Assembly (NCBI RefSeq): GCF_017876515.1
Contig: NZ_JAGIOC010000001.1
Location: 744,001-808,000, forward strand
Length of the DNA: 64,000 bases
Source: Brachybacterium fresconis
GTDB taxonomy: Bacteria; Actinomycetota; Actinomycetes; Actinomycetales; Dermabacteraceae
Reading direction: 5' to 3'
Notes under the pieces: model-generated
What the model was told of the DNA's origin: nothing
Databases searched by the model: none
The model's input: the letters and a program-made list of their open reading frames with translations, nothing else
Part shown: in pieces, positions 17,694-28,000 of the stretch
Layout of the letters: each line of letters opens with the position of its first letter
Numbering within the stretch: position 1 is the stretch's first letter
Program-made: the position numbers and the translations under genes

Positions 17694-18698
17694 ATGACCA
17701 CCACAGAACAGTCCACGCACCGACCCACCACCCGCCGCCTCGGAACGACCGGCCCGATCGTCACCTCCCCGGGACTGGGGGCCATGAGCCTGTCCGGGGT
17801 CTACGGCCCCACCGACGACGCCGAGAGCCTCCGCGTGCTGCACGCCTATCTCGACGTCGGCGGCACCCTCATCGACACCGGGGACTTCTACGGGGCCGGC
17901 CACAACGAGATGCTCATCGGCCGCGCCCTGCGCGAGCGCTCCCGGGACGACGCCGTGCTCTCGGTGAAGTTCGGCGCCACCGTCACCCCCGAGGGCATGC
18001 CCGCCGGATTCGACACCCGTCCCGAGCACGTGAAGTCCTCCCTGGCCTATTCGCTGCGCCGTCTCGGCGTCGACCACCTCGACATCTATCGACCCGCCCG
18101 CCTGGACCCGGAGGTGCCGATCGAGGAGACCATCGGAGCCGTCCAGGAGCTCGTCGAGGCGGGATATGTGCGCCACATCGGGCTCAGCGAGGTGGGCCCC
18201 GCGACCATCCGTCGGGCCGCGGCCATCGCCCCGATCAGCGATCTGCAGATCGAGTACTCCCTGCTCACCCGCGACATCGAGGACAACGGGATCCTGGCCA
18301 CCTGCCGCGAGCTGGGGATCGGCGTGACCGCCTACGGCGTGCTCGCCAAGGGGATGGTCGCCGGCCGCACCGGCGGCGCGCGGCAGGCCTTCCCCCGCTT
18401 CCAGGGGGAGAACCTCGAGCGCAACCGAGCGCTGCTGGAGCAGATCCAGGGCATCGCCGCCGCGCAGGGCGCGACCATGGCGCAGCTCGCGATCGCCTGG
18501 GTCGCCGCCCAGGGCGTGGACGTCGTACCGATCGTGGGCGCGCGCCGTGTCGACCAGGTGACCTCGATGCTCGCCAGCTCCGCGGTGCACCTGGGCGAAC
18601 AGGACCTGGCCCGGATCGACGCGGCCCTGCCCGTCGGTGCGGCCCAGGGCGACCGCTACCCCGCCGAAGCCATGGCGCAGCTGGACAGCGAGGGCTGA
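17694..18698 (+). CDS. Aldo/keto reductase
   Basis: A 334-residue TIM-barrel NADPH-dependent oxidoreductase. It shows the family pattern RRLGTTGPIVTSPGLGAMSL, LIDTGDFYGAGHNEML (catalytic Asp and Tyr), the active-site Lys in SVKFGAT, IGLSEVGPATI and WVAAQGVDVVPIVGARR. It is likely regulated by the divergent XRE/MmyB-type protein. The hairpin at 18761-18792 follows. It is the last clearly chromosomal gene before the accessory region. Confidence 0.92.
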   Translation: MTTTEQSTHRPTTRRLGTTGPIVTSPGLGAMSLSGVYGPTDDAESLRVLHAYLDVGGTLIDTGDFYGAGHNEMLIGRALRERSRDDAVLSVKFGATVTPEGMPAGFDTRPEHVKSSLAYSLRRLGVDHLDIYRPARLDPEVPIEETIGAVQELVEAGYVRHIGLSEVGPATIRRAAAIAPISDLQIEYSLLTRDIEDNGILATCRELGIGVTAYGVLAKGMVAGRTGGARQAFPRFQGENLERNRALLEQIQGIAAAQGATMAQLAIAWVAAQGVDVVPIVGARRVDQVTSMLASSAVHLGEQDLARIDAALPVGAAQGDRYPAEAMAQLDSEG

Positions 18699-18760
18699 GC
18701 AGCCGCACGACACCGCCGCCGTAGGACCGCAGAGATGCGCGGGCGCTGAGCCCGGACAGC

Positions 18761-18792
18761 AGAAGGGCCCCACCTCACGGTGGGGCCCTTCT
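18761..18792 (+). terminator. Strong hairpin after the aldo/keto reductase gene
   Basis: AGAAGGGCCCCACC and GGTGGGGCCCTTCT form a perfect 14-bp stem with a TCAC loop, 63 bp after the reductase stop. No T-tract follows, which is common for actinobacterial terminators. It also marks the point where sequence character changes to the accessory region. Confidence 0.8.
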
Positions 18793-18868
18793 GACGAGTC
18801 ACTGTCTCACGGTTTCTCGAGTGGACCTAGCGGGAGGCTTGTCGAAACTTGCCCCGCCGTTGGCACGC

Positions 18869-19246
18869 ATGTCCGCAAGCCACCAGGCCATTCGGAAGCG
18901 CACTTGTCCCTCGCGCCCTCGGAGGCGCAAGGTCGCTCAGGTACCCAGACCGGACGAGGCGGCGCTTCGTGACGCAGAAGCCGCGTACCTCGCGGGAAGG
19001 TCGTTGAAGGCGATCGCGAAGGAAGTCGGGATCGGGCACGAGCGGTTGTCGCGCCTCCTCCGCGAACGCGGAGTCAGGCTACGGAGGCAGCCCCCTACTC
19101 GGGAAGAGATGGCTGAGATGCAGACCCGCTACAACGAAGGAGCCTCGCTTGAGCGGATCGGGGCAACACTCGGCTACTCGGCCGGGACGGTCAGGACCCG
19201 TCTGCTCACAGCCGGGGTCGTGCTGCGCGACTCCCACGGACGATAG
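18869..19246 (+). CDS. Resolvase-type double-HTH protein, probable recombinase remnant
   Basis: A 125-residue protein with a basic N-terminus and two consecutive Hin/resolvase-like HTH units: YLAGRSLKAIAKEVGIGHER followed by LSRLLRERGV, and RYNEGASLERIGATLGYSAG followed by TVRTRLLTAGV. Such tandem HTHs occur at the C-terminus of recombinases or in small DNA-binding proteins of mobile elements. The catalytic N-terminal part is missing. The start is uncertain (ATG at 18869; the frame is open further upstream). It is the first gene after the chromosome-accessory boundary. Confidence 0.55.
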   Translation: MSASHQAIRKRTCPSRPRRRKVAQVPRPDEAALRDAEAAYLAGRSLKAIAKEVGIGHERLSRLLRERGVRLRRQPPTREEMAEMQTRYNEGASLERIGATLGYSAGTVRTRLLTAGVVLRDSHGR

Positions 19247-19256
19247 TTCAGTGCGA

Positions 19257-22200
19257 TCAGGCCGATCCGTAGACCTCAAACCCGCCCTTCGTCACAGTCT
19301 GCACGTATGAGGCGGCACCGGCGATGAGTCGTAGCTGCTCGTCACTCGCTGAACCGATGCTCAGCCCTGGCTGGGCAATGATCGTCGTGAACCGCGGGAA
19401 CAGCAGAGACGCTTGCTGCCTGATCCGGAAGAGCTTTTCGCGATCCCCGATTTCGAACGCCGACCCACCCAAGCGACGCGTGTAGCCTGCGGCCCGGCGA
19501 TCAAGGTGTTCGAGGAGCGGTAGCGCGGCGTGATCTCGCCACCGTGCGCCGCGCATCGCCTGGCCGCAAACTTCGTAGAGGTCGGCAAGCCGGGATCCTG
19601 CATCTGGTTTCGAGGAGTACTTGCAGTGCACGAGCGTGACGTGCAGGTCCCCTCCATCGACTCGGATGCCGACTAGGTCAGCCGCCTCACCCGACCTGTC
19701 ATCGTCGATGAGGACGTCAAAGGTCTGGTTCTCGCCGAGATAGCGTGCCATGAATGCCTGGATCGAGTCTGCCCTGCGATCGGGACCCTGCGATTCGACG
19801 GTGATGTTCGCACCTCCGGTGGCCCAGTCGAGAGAACGCAGGTTGTCGCGGGGGTATGGCGGAAGCTCGGTTCGAGGCGCGAGCAGCCGGTCATCGCCAG
19901 TGATCAGTCGGTCGCCCGAGAGAAGGAGCGTGGGCTTGTGGTTGTTCAACCAGGTTGACAGGGGCGTCGTCGATCCGCGCCCTCCCTCGACCGTGGCATC
20001 GTCACCCAGCGCACGATAGTGGACACCGGTCGAACCGAACCGTGCCTCGTACGGGAGCTCCCACGTAGGTGTGACGACAGAAAAACGAAGCGGGCCGTCG
20101 ACGCCGTAATCGTCGATCCTCAATCCGGCGTCGGTCAGCGGGACGCCGTTATCGTTGAAGGTGACGCGTGAGGACGTTCCAGTGCCGACGTAGAGCTCCC
20201 ATGGCCACTCGACCGCGAGAAACGGATACGGGGGCCGCTCCTTGACATCGACAGGGACGATCATGTCGCGAAACAGCGAGCGGACGTCGACGGAACGATC
20301 CCGGAGCTTTGCACCCTGATCGCGACACCACCGGCGCCACTCCGCGAGGTTCGACGCAGTTCGCATCGACCAGAATCTCCCTGACAGCGCCGCAGCAATG
20401 GTGACGCGCTCTCCCTCCTGGAAAGCTTTGGCTGCGACGTGTGTGTTCGACTTGTGGTTGCGTTCAGCTTCCGTCAGCGCGGTCTCGACATCGCTGCCCA
20501 CGTGCATCGAGAAGCGCTTGTCGCGATCCCGAGCATCGAGGAGCCCGATGTTCGTCGGGACGAGACGGTCGAGCATTGCGAAGACCTTGAAGGTGTCGTA
20601 GCCGTTGACGGGCATCGGCTCGTGCCCGACCACCGCCTCGACGAGATCGTCAAGACTCCGTTTCGTATCGGAACAGTGGATATAGAGGAGACCTTGGGTC
20701 CGGTCGAGGAAGAGCACGACGAGTGTGTAGTCAGTCGCGCGCAGGGATGGGATGTCTCCCCAGCGGAGGTCGGAGACGGTCTCGATCACGAACCAGGCGA
20801 TGGTGTCCTCGCGGTTGACGCTGATCAGGCCGTCCAAGATCGTGTCGCCGTAGACGGAACGGGCGGCGAGTGGGTCCCAGTCGACTGTCGTCGTCGCGAA
20901 GGCGCGAGCGCTCATCTTCGGTTCCAGCAGGCCAACAGGTACGTCCGGCGGGTTGTCGACGAACGATGCCTCGAACTCGCTGATCTCGTCGGCGCGCTCT
21001 GTTGCACGCTCCGTGATGTCGCTGAGGACCTTGTCCCAGTCGGGATCCTCGCGCAGGAGAAACCGCAGCGGCGAGAGCGCCTGCTTCGGGTCCTGGCGGA
21101 TGAAGACGCTCGCTGTGCCGACCGGGACTGGAGCAGACGTACGGGCGAGCCGGCCGATGAGCTGGACCATCGGACTCAGGGATCGATGCGTATCGTGGAA
21201 CGCTCCGACCTTGAGCGTGGGGAGGTCGAACCCTTCGCCCAGCATGTCGACGCAGACGATCACTCGACTGGAGCGCTCGCGCATGGCGTGGATCGCGGCG
21301 TCACGTTCGCTCGCGCGCAGCGAGTCGTAAATCACCTTCGGAGCGAACTCGGGGGCGAGCCGTGAGTACAGCGCGTGGATCTCGTCGGCTCGGGGCTTCG
21401 TCCCGACCCGCGCCAGCAGCAGGTGTTCGTGCCCGGCGGCCAGATCGCTGCGAAGCCGGGACAGCGCGGACAGGGCAAGCTCTTCGTCATCGTCATCCAG
21501 ATCGAGGACGGCCGTGAAGTCAATCGTGCTGAAGTAGCCCTCCTTCTGCGCCTCCCGTAGCGGGAAACGAAAGATCACACGTCCCGGCAACGTCAACCCG
21601 TCACGCCGGTATGGAGTCGCGGTGAACAGCAGCACGGGACGCTCACCGAAGGCACGGATGATTTCCGTCCACGTTCGCGCCGGCGCGTGGTGCGCCTCAT
21701 CAACCAGGAGATGCGTGAACTCGGAGAAGAACGCTCGCCGTACGGCCGGCTCCGACGCGTGGATCGCGTTCGGAGTCGCCACCACGACGTTGCAGGCAGC
21801 CACGAAAGCGGATGCGTCCTCTTCGCTGTCAAATCGTCCAGCGACCCGCCCGACCCGCGGTCTCATAGCGCTCGGACCGACGATGCCCTCCCGCTGGAGG
21901 ATGCCAAGCGTCTCGAACTTCGATGCGATCTGCTCTCTCAGAGCCGAGGAGGGGACCACGACGAGGACACGTTCCGGACGCTGCGCGACCAGCCACGCCA
22001 GCATGGTCTCGGTCTTGCCAGTCCCCGTTGGCATCACCACGATTCCCGGCTCAGTGAGGCCCGAGGACTGGTATCCGACGATGGAATGCAGCGCCCCGAT
22101 CTGCGGACGGCGCAGGCTGTGTGGCCTACTGTGGGTCGTGAACCCGATCGCTCCGTCGAACGAGTCCCGCACGGCATCCGCAGGTATGAGGCGTCTCGAT

Positions 22201-22442
22201 CCAGTCCAAGTGATCTCGTCGCTTGACGCGCTGTCCTCTGGAAGGACGGCGGCGATCCCTTCCCCGAGCGGCTCGCCTGGTCCTGATGCGGTCAGCCAGT
22301 GGCCATACCTGCTTCGAACGTGCGGGACGTCGCTGTCCGCGAGGTCGAGCCCGTCGTGGGCAGGAACCAGCAATTGCCGGACGGTGTTCTTACCGACAAC
22401 CTCCGTTGTCGACCAGACGTGGCCGGTTCTCACGTCAGCCAT
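19257..22442 (-). CDS. SF2 DEAD/DEAH-box helicase with C-terminal nuclease-like region; candidate defence protein
   Basis: A 1061-residue protein. Residues about 105-450 are an SF2 helicase core: Walker A MPTGTGKTE (about 138), DEAH in LLVDEAHHAP (about 248), FTATPYRRDG, CVDMLGEGFDLP and motif VI QLIGRLART (about 427). The middle 450 residues are unassigned. Residues about 908-945 read FDVLIDDDRSGEAADLVGIR, then LHVTLVHCKYS, which resembles a PD-(D/E)xK core with HxK in place of ExK. Helicase-nuclease fusions of this size are typical of restriction and anti-phage systems. The low-70s G/C bias of neighbours is weaker here. The ATG at 22442 begins MADVRTGHVW. A cluster of GGTGAC palindromes lies about 130-165 bp upstream. 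Confidence 0.8.
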   Translation of the reverse strand: MADVRTGHVWSTTEVVGKNTVRQLLVPAHDGLDLADSDVPHVRSRYGHWLTASGPGEPLGEGIAAVLPEDSASSDEITWTGSRRLIPADAVRDSFDGAIGFTTHSRPHSLRRPQIGALHSIVGYQSSGLTEPGIVVMPTGTGKTETMLAWLVAQRPERVLVVVPSSALREQIASKFETLGILQREGIVGPSAMRPRVGRVAGRFDSEEDASAFVAACNVVVATPNAIHASEPAVRRAFFSEFTHLLVDEAHHAPARTWTEIIRAFGERPVLLFTATPYRRDGLTLPGRVIFRFPLREAQKEGYFSTIDFTAVLDLDDDDEELALSALSRLRSDLAAGHEHLLLARVGTKPRADEIHALYSRLAPEFAPKVIYDSLRASERDAAIHAMRERSSRVIVCVDMLGEGFDLPTLKVGAFHDTHRSLSPMVQLIGRLARTSAPVPVGTASVFIRQDPKQALSPLRFLLREDPDWDKVLSDITERATERADEISEFEASFVDNPPDVPVGLLEPKMSARAFATTTVDWDPLAARSVYGDTILDGLISVNREDTIAWFVIETVSDLRWGDIPSLRATDYTLVVLFLDRTQGLLYIHCSDTKRSLDDLVEAVVGHEPMPVNGYDTFKVFAMLDRLVPTNIGLLDARDRDKRFSMHVGSDVETALTEAERNHKSNTHVAAKAFQEGERVTIAAALSGRFWSMRTASNLAEWRRWCRDQGAKLRDRSVDVRSLFRDMIVPVDVKERPPYPFLAVEWPWELYVGTGTSSRVTFNDNGVPLTDAGLRIDDYGVDGPLRFSVVTPTWELPYEARFGSTGVHYRALGDDATVEGGRGSTTPLSTWLNNHKPTLLLSGDRLITGDDRLLAPRTELPPYPRDNLRSLDWATGGANITVESQGPDRRADSIQAFMARYLGENQTFDVLIDDDRSGEAADLVGIRVDGGDLHVTLVHCKYSSKPDAGSRLADLYEVCGQAMRGARWRDHAALPLLEHLDRRAAGYTRRLGGSAFEIGDREKLFRIRQQASLLFPRFTTIIAQPGLSIGSASDEQLRLIAGAASYVQTVTKGGFEVYGSA

Positions 22443-22572
22443 CCTGCGGTGCGCATCGCGAAAGCGCGCTTGACAGACCCAGTCATGCCAAGACGGAATG
22501 GGCCATGATCAAGGGCGTTGCGGAGGTTCCACCACGAACATGCTTCAGCGCGCTGCGCCAGGGCTGGTGTCG

Positions 22573-22607
22573 TCACCGGATGCCTCCTACCGGTGACACG
22601 GTCACCT
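22573..22607. promoter_or_regulatory. GGTGAC palindrome cluster upstream of the helicase gene
   Basis: GTCACCGG (22573-22580) and CCGGTGAC (22591-22598) are inverted with a 10-bp gap. The second arm is reused in GGTGAC-ACG-GTCACC (22593-22607), a perfect 6-3-6 palindrome. The gap 22443-22751 has no convincing gene. The motifs may be an operator for the helicase gene or a hairpin ending the 22752-23282 gene; no T-tract is present, and the spacing to both genes allows either. Confidence 0.4.
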
Positions 22608-22751
22608 ATCTGTAGATTCTCATTGCACTCATCATGCTGGACCGCACGCGCTCCTTCGTGAGCCGACACGCGGAACCCTCACGAGAGGGCAGCATCGGGC
22701 GGCTGGCTGCCGTTGCCCGATGTGCGGTCGAAGGGCACCGGCATGCGGCTG

Positions 22752-23282
22752 CTAGAACGGCAGCGACGTTCCAAGAGCATCGATGACCTCCCGCGCGGCT
22801 TCGGCAGTCTCCTCAGTCGCGGCCTTCCCGAGACCCGCGCTGATCGGGGCAAGCAGCCCCTTGATGAGAGTGACGCCCCGGCGCACGATGCCCTGATCGG
22901 GCTCGGACTTGACCACTTCCTGGAGGACGAGGTTGGCGTTCTCGCGAAGCTCGGCCCCGTCGGTCTCATCAAGCTGAAAACTCGACAGGCTCGCCAGAAT
23001 GTCGGTGAGCAGCTGCGCGAGCTGCTCGTAGCCAGGAGCCACCTGCTCGCTGTGCTCCTGAGTCTGCGTGACGTTCTGGTTGTCCCATGCGAGCTGGGCG
23101 TGGTCGCCGTTCACAGTGACGACCGGTCCGTTGTAGTTATTGACCGTCGTAGCCGCCGGCAGCGAGACGGCACTGTGCTCAGCCTGCAGCGGCACTCGGA
23201 CAGGGTTCTTGGCGAACTCGCGCTCGATCTCGCGCGACATCTTCCGTATCGCCTGCTTGTTGATCTTGAACCCGTTCGCCAT
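22752..23282 (-). CDS. Hypothetical protein with NNYNGPVV-type motif, possible partner of the helicase
   Basis: A 176-residue protein. The first 35 residues are basic and helical (NGFKINKQAIRKMSREIERE). Residues about 48-75 read TVNNYNGPVVTVNGDHAQLA, a beta-rich motif seen in several families of small proteins on mobile DNA. The rest is helical with an acidic middle and a hydrophobic segment (GLLAPISAGLG). I do not recognise an enzymatic site. It is upstream of the helicase on the same strand with a 309-bp gap, so co-transcription is possible but not certain. Confidence 0.6.
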   Translation of the reverse strand: MANGFKINKQAIRKMSREIEREFAKNPVRVPLQAEHSAVSLPAATTVNNYNGPVVTVNGDHAQLAWDNQNVTQTQEHSEQVAPGYEQLAQLLTDILASLSSFQLDETDGAELRENANLVLQEVVKSEPDQGIVRRGVTLIKGLLAPISAGLGKAATEETAEAAREVIDALGTSLPF

Positions 23283-23508
23283 CCTGCACCGCTTCCATAT
23301 CGCCGACTGTCACCCTCTAGGATCTCACGCGAGCCTCACCAGCTCGCCGAGGACGCTCTTCCGTTCGCCGGATGTCAGGAGTATTTTGGGTTGTAGGTGG
23401 CCTCTACCTGCTTGACCATCGCCGGACGCGGTGGGACGACCAGACGGCTTCGGCCGGAGCGGTCCTTCTTGATTCCTTGTCGCCGGAGACGAGGAGAGGA
23501 CTGCGCTC

Positions 23509-23850
23509 ATGTTCCGCCTGATCTTGACCGCCAGCGTCCACACCCGCTACTTCCTGCGCCGCTGCATGCCCACGAACATCCTGCTCGATGCGATCCGCAC
23601 GCGCCGCGGCCTCAAGTGGGGTGTCCCGGCGATGCTGCTGGCCGTCCCCTACCTGTACGTGGCGGGCATCCTGAGAGTGCTGATCGAGGATGGCGGACCG
23701 GGCTGGCTGCATGTGCTGGTACTGGTGTGCGTCTGGAACGCGATGAAGTTCGCGATCATGGGCCCAGTCAGTCTCGTCCTGTTGCTCCGCGTCCGGGCCG
23801 CGGAGTGGCGGGATCGCCGGGTCTCACGCCTTCCCGTCGTCGCGGCGTAA
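23509..23850 (+). CDS. Small conserved membrane protein of mobilisation modules
   Basis: A 113-residue protein beginning MFRLILTASVHTRYFLRRCM, then an Arg-rich stretch (DAIRTRRGLKWG) and two transmembrane segments (VPAMLLAVPYLYVAGILRVL and WLHVLVLVCVWNAMKF). Very similar small proteins accompany relaxase genes on actinobacterial plasmids and islands and are often mislabelled sulfate permease; a role in transfer or replication control is plausible but unproven. It is followed 75 bp later by the DprA-like gene. Confidence 0.72.
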   Translation: MFRLILTASVHTRYFLRRCMPTNILLDAIRTRRGLKWGVPAMLLAVPYLYVAGILRVLIEDGGPGWLHVLVLVCVWNAMKFAIMGPVSLVLLLRVRAAEWRDRRVSRLPVVAA

Positions 23851-23925
23851 CCGCCCCCACGTACCCGCCTCTGACGGGTGCCGTGCACCTTCTCCACGTC
23901 ATCCGACCGAGAAGGAACCCAGATC

Positions 23926-24930
23926 ATGTCCGCGACCACCGACCTGGCCCACGACGAGCGCACCGCGCGCATGCTGCTGTCGATCCTTGCCGAGCCGGAT
24001 GATCCCGTCACCGGACGTGTCCTCGTCCGCGTCGGTGCGGTCGAGACACTGCGCCTCGTCGACGACGAGGCCGCAGTCCCAGGGTTGAACCGTGTGGAGG
24101 CCGCGATGTGGCGTGACCGCCTGGCGCTAGCGCATCGGCTGGAAGATGTCGCGGAGCGGATGCACGGCATCGAGCAGAGTGGCTTCACCGTGCTGATACC
24201 GGGTGACGAGCACTGGCCGAAGGCCCTCGCAGACCTCGGTGATCGCACCCCGTACGTGCTGTGGGCACGAGGCGCGACGTCTTTCTTCGCACGTCCGATG
24301 GAGGACTTCGTGACGATCACCGGCGCGCGAGCATCGACTTCCTACGGACAACACATGGCTGGTGAGCTGGCCGCCGATCTCGCCGGTGCTGAGCGTGTAG
24401 TGGTCGCCGGGGGCGCATATAGGATCGAGGGCGCGGCGCACCGTTCTGCGCTGGCTGCGGGCGGGGACACGGTCGCGGTACTGGCCGGTGGCGTCGACCG
24501 CCCCTACCCGTCCGGTCACCGGGAACTGCTGGACCGTGTCGCAGACGTCGGCCTGCTGATGAGCGAGATGCCGCCGGGCGCAGCCCCAACGCGGCATCGG
24601 TTCCTGGCCCGCGGACGACTCTTGGCGGCTCTGTCCGACGCCAGCGTCGTCGTCGAAGCAGGAGTGCGCTCAGGCTCACTCCGTGTCGCGGCCGAAGCTC
24701 GCGTGCTGGGTCGCGGCGTCGGCGCGGTGCCTGGCCCGGTGACCTCAGTGACGAGCGCGGGACCGCACATGATGCTGCGCGATGGGACAGCTCGTGTCGT
24801 CACGAATGCCACGGACGTCGAGCACCTGACACGTCGCCCATCGGAACATGGGATCGAACGTTCGGAGCTGGGCCCCGAGTTCTCCCGCTCGCCGAGACCG
24901 AGCGCGCCCGGACAGACGCGATCCATGTAG
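23926..24930 (+). CDS. Divergent DprA-like DNA-processing protein of a mobile element
   Basis: A 334-residue protein with the DprA Rossmann core: FTVLIPGDEHWPKALADLGD, GARASTSYGQHMAGELAADL, VAVLAGGVDRPYP, MPPGAAPTRHRFLARGRLLA and GVGAVPGPVTSVTSAGPHMM. DprA binds single-stranded DNA and loads RecA. Several hallmark positions are altered: GSR is GAR, GxAxGID is GGAYRIEG, and RNRIIAGLS is RGRLLAALS. It may therefore act differently, for example in protecting incoming plasmid DNA. The ATG at 23926 follows GAAGGAAC. Its partners here are the small membrane protein and the convergent relaxase. Confidence 0.85.
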   Translation: MSATTDLAHDERTARMLLSILAEPDDPVTGRVLVRVGAVETLRLVDDEAAVPGLNRVEAAMWRDRLALAHRLEDVAERMHGIEQSGFTVLIPGDEHWPKALADLGDRTPYVLWARGATSFFARPMEDFVTITGARASTSYGQHMAGELAADLAGAERVVVAGGAYRIEGAAHRSALAAGGDTVAVLAGGVDRPYPSGHRELLDRVADVGLLMSEMPPGAAPTRHRFLARGRLLAALSDASVVVEAGVRSGSLRVAAEARVLGRGVGAVPGPVTSVTSAGPHMMLRDGTARVVTNATDVEHLTRRPSEHGIERSELGPEFSRSPRPSAPGQTRSM

Positions 24931-25013
24931 GAACCCCTACCGACGTTCCCTGAGCTGAGTCCCCGCACTCGGACCAGTCGGTGGGAGGCCCTCTTCTCTG
25001 CGCGGGAACCGGC

Positions 25014-28000
25014 CTACAAGCCTCGTCCAGGGGTGATCCGTTGTGCGGGTCGCCGCTCCGGGGCCGGGCTCGGCTGAGTGTTGAGTGCGCGAAGTGCTGT
25101 TTCGGCGCGGGCGCGGTCGATCTTCTGAGCGACTGAATCGGGTGAGGCGCCGACAGGAGTGGTGTCGGTGATGGTGTACCGGTCGCGGTAGGCCGCGATC
25201 ACCCGTGCGCGCCGCCGCCAGAGACGTTTCCCGGGTGCGTCGTTCGGCATCGGTCCGAGCGCGCCGGTCCAGGGCGCGTTGTCTTGCAAAGCGGTGGCGA
25301 GGACGGCATCGGCTCGGGCTTCGATGAGTCGGTGGCGCTCGTCCAGGGCGTCGCGCATGTCCCGACTCATGGGGCCGTCGGCGTGTGGGATGAGGCCGGC
25401 GATGAGGCGCGGAGCCTTACGGTTGCGCCCGGAGCCAGCTGGGCGGGCAGTCGCCCGAGCGAGGCGGTGGTGGATGACAGAGGCGACGTCGTCGGCGTCC
25501 TCGAATCCTCGCGCCCGGACGAGGCGTGGCAGGAGCCGGTCGATGTCGTGGTGGTTGGCCTCGGCGCGGCGCAGTTCAGCGGCGAGGGCGCCGAAGGCTT
25601 CGGAGTCGATGACGGCCTCGGCCTGGTCGCCCGTGAGTCCACTGGTGCGGATGAGGTTGACCCACCGGTCGTGCTGGGTGGCTGCGGCGATGGTCTCGTA
25701 CTCGGCGGCGAGCTGTGCGATCGACCCCCAGGTCTCCTGCTCGGCGGTGATGGTCTCGTGGGCGGAGCGTTCGGCACCGACATGCTGGAGCACTCCGAAC
25801 AGCACCGATCGGGCGGTGGCGTCGGGGTTGTCCGAGGGGTGTGGGGTGGCGTGGTCGTCGGGGCGGTTCAGGACCACGTACGCCTGATTCGACTGGCGTC
25901 CGCGGGTCATGGCGACGTAGAGGTTCTCCCGCGTCGTCGTCGGCTCGACCAAGACGTGGGAGGTATCGGTGGTGATGCCCTGTGCACGGTGCGCTGTGAC
26001 GGCGTAGCCGAGGTCGACGTGCTCGGCCACGTAGTCGGCCGGGAGCACGATCGCCCCGAACCGGCGGCCGGTCTTGCGGATCGTGATCGACCCGTCATCG
26101 CGCACATCTGTCACCTGCCAGGTCTCACCGTTGCGCACCCAATCCCGGCCCGTGCCCGTGCGCAGACGTCGGTCGTTGCGGCGGGTGATGATCGTGTCCC
26201 CGACCCCCGCCCGGGTGCCCTCAGCCAGAGTCACCTCGCGAGTCTGGGTGATGCGGCCTTCGAGGATAAGGTCGGCGCGGGCGCGGGCGTTGAGCGCGGT
26301 CACGTCCTCCCGTGTTTCGGCGATCAGCACCGACACCTGCCCGGCGTCTCGGTCGGCCCGCCACGCGGCGTAGGCGGCATCGATCATCCCCTCGCCGTCG
26401 CCATCGGTAATGCGGCCATGACCCGCGTAGGTGTCGATCACAAGGGTGCGGCCGTGCCGCAGGTCCAGGGAGGCGGTCTTCTCCCACTCGTGGATGAACC
26501 GATGCACGTCCACCAGCTCCGGCGCATCATCGTGGCGGTCGGCCACGAGCATCCCGAACGCCCCACCGGCATCCACGGATTGCAGTTGTCCGTAGTCGCC
26601 GACCAGCAGCACCTTCGCGCCCGCCTGCGCCGCCAGGGCAGTGATGCGGTCCAGCGAGAGGGTGCCGGCCAGTGATGCTTCGTCGATGATGACCAACTGG
26701 CCCGCCTTGAACGTGCCGCCGCGGGTGAGGTGGTTCTGCCACCACTTCGCCGTGTTCTCCGTGGCGATCCCGAGGTCATCACCCAGCACCTGCGCCGCCA
26801 CCGCGGACGGTGCCAGCCCGACCACGGAACCGGCGCCGTGCTGTTTCTCCCACGCCCGCCGCAACGCGTTCATCGCCGTGGTCTTCCCCGCTCCGGCAGG
26901 GCCGACCAGCACGTCCAGCACCCGCCCCGAGACCGCGATCGTGGTGAGCGCGTCAGCCTGATCCGCCCCGAGTACCCGGCCCTGCCGGTCTGGCTTCGCG
27001 GCGATCCGCTCGACCGTCTCGACGTCGACGGTGGGGCCGGTGCGGGTGCCGGCCAGGTGGAGGAGGCGGTCTTCGGCTTCCAGCAGCATGGTCGAAGAGA
27101 ACACCGTCGAATGCCGCGGACGAAACACGCTCGTGCCATCCTGACGGCGGAACGCGACCGGGCTCGAGGCCAGCTCCGGCGGCGTCAACCGCAGCGAGGC
27201 CTGCTCGGCGGCATCCGCGATCATCGCGACGATCGCTTCCCGGTCCTGCACACTGGCGAACCGCCAGCCCATCGACTGCCGGCTCGCTTCCGCGTGGAGG
27301 TTCCAGCGCCGCCAGGTCGACCGCTTCTCACCGACGACCTCGACGACGGTCTGCCCGAGTTCGGCGATCACCTCCAACGGCACGTCGTCGGCGCGCAGGG
27401 GCCGGGCCGCTTGGGTCTGGGTGATGCGGCTGGCCCATCCGGTGGCGTCTTCACCGAGCACGTGGGTGGCGCGGTCGCGCCAGCCGGCGGTGAGGTCGGC
27501 CAGCGAGTGCACGTCCTTGTCCGGCCGGGTCGCGAGCGTCGCTTGGGCTCTCAGCCGCACGATCGTCCTTGCGGAGGGGCGGCGGCCGTGTTCGGCAACG
27601 TAGGCGGCGATGAGCCGGTCGGCTTCGGCGTCGATGTCGTGGGAGCGAGTGGAGAACTCCTCGATCAGCTCCTCACCGACCCCGACGATCTCCCACGCCG
27701 GGTTCCGGTCCCGGCCCCGATCCCGCGCCTCCCAGCCCAGGCCGAGCATCCCGGTGAGCCGGTCGGCCAGGACCGCGTTGTAATGCTCCGACAACGCGAC
27801 CACCGCGGCGTGCATCGGTCGACCGTCCAGCGATCGCCACCGCCCATCCAACGCTGTCTGCACCTTGTTCGAGACCACGACGTGCGTGTGGAGCTGCGGG
27901 TCGGAGGACCGGGAGTCGTAGTGATCGAACGCCGTGGCGACCAGTCCGGTGACATCGACCTGGGCGACCGCGCCATCGGCGGCGGTGTACCCGGTGCGAG

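Noticed and set aside
18793-18868. tRNA gene or attachment site at the island boundary
   Set aside because: No cloverleaf could be drawn and no direct repeat of this stretch was found further on in the window.
23509-23850. Sulfate permease
   Set aside because: This label is common for such proteins, but a 113-residue, two-helix protein cannot be a SulP transporter.
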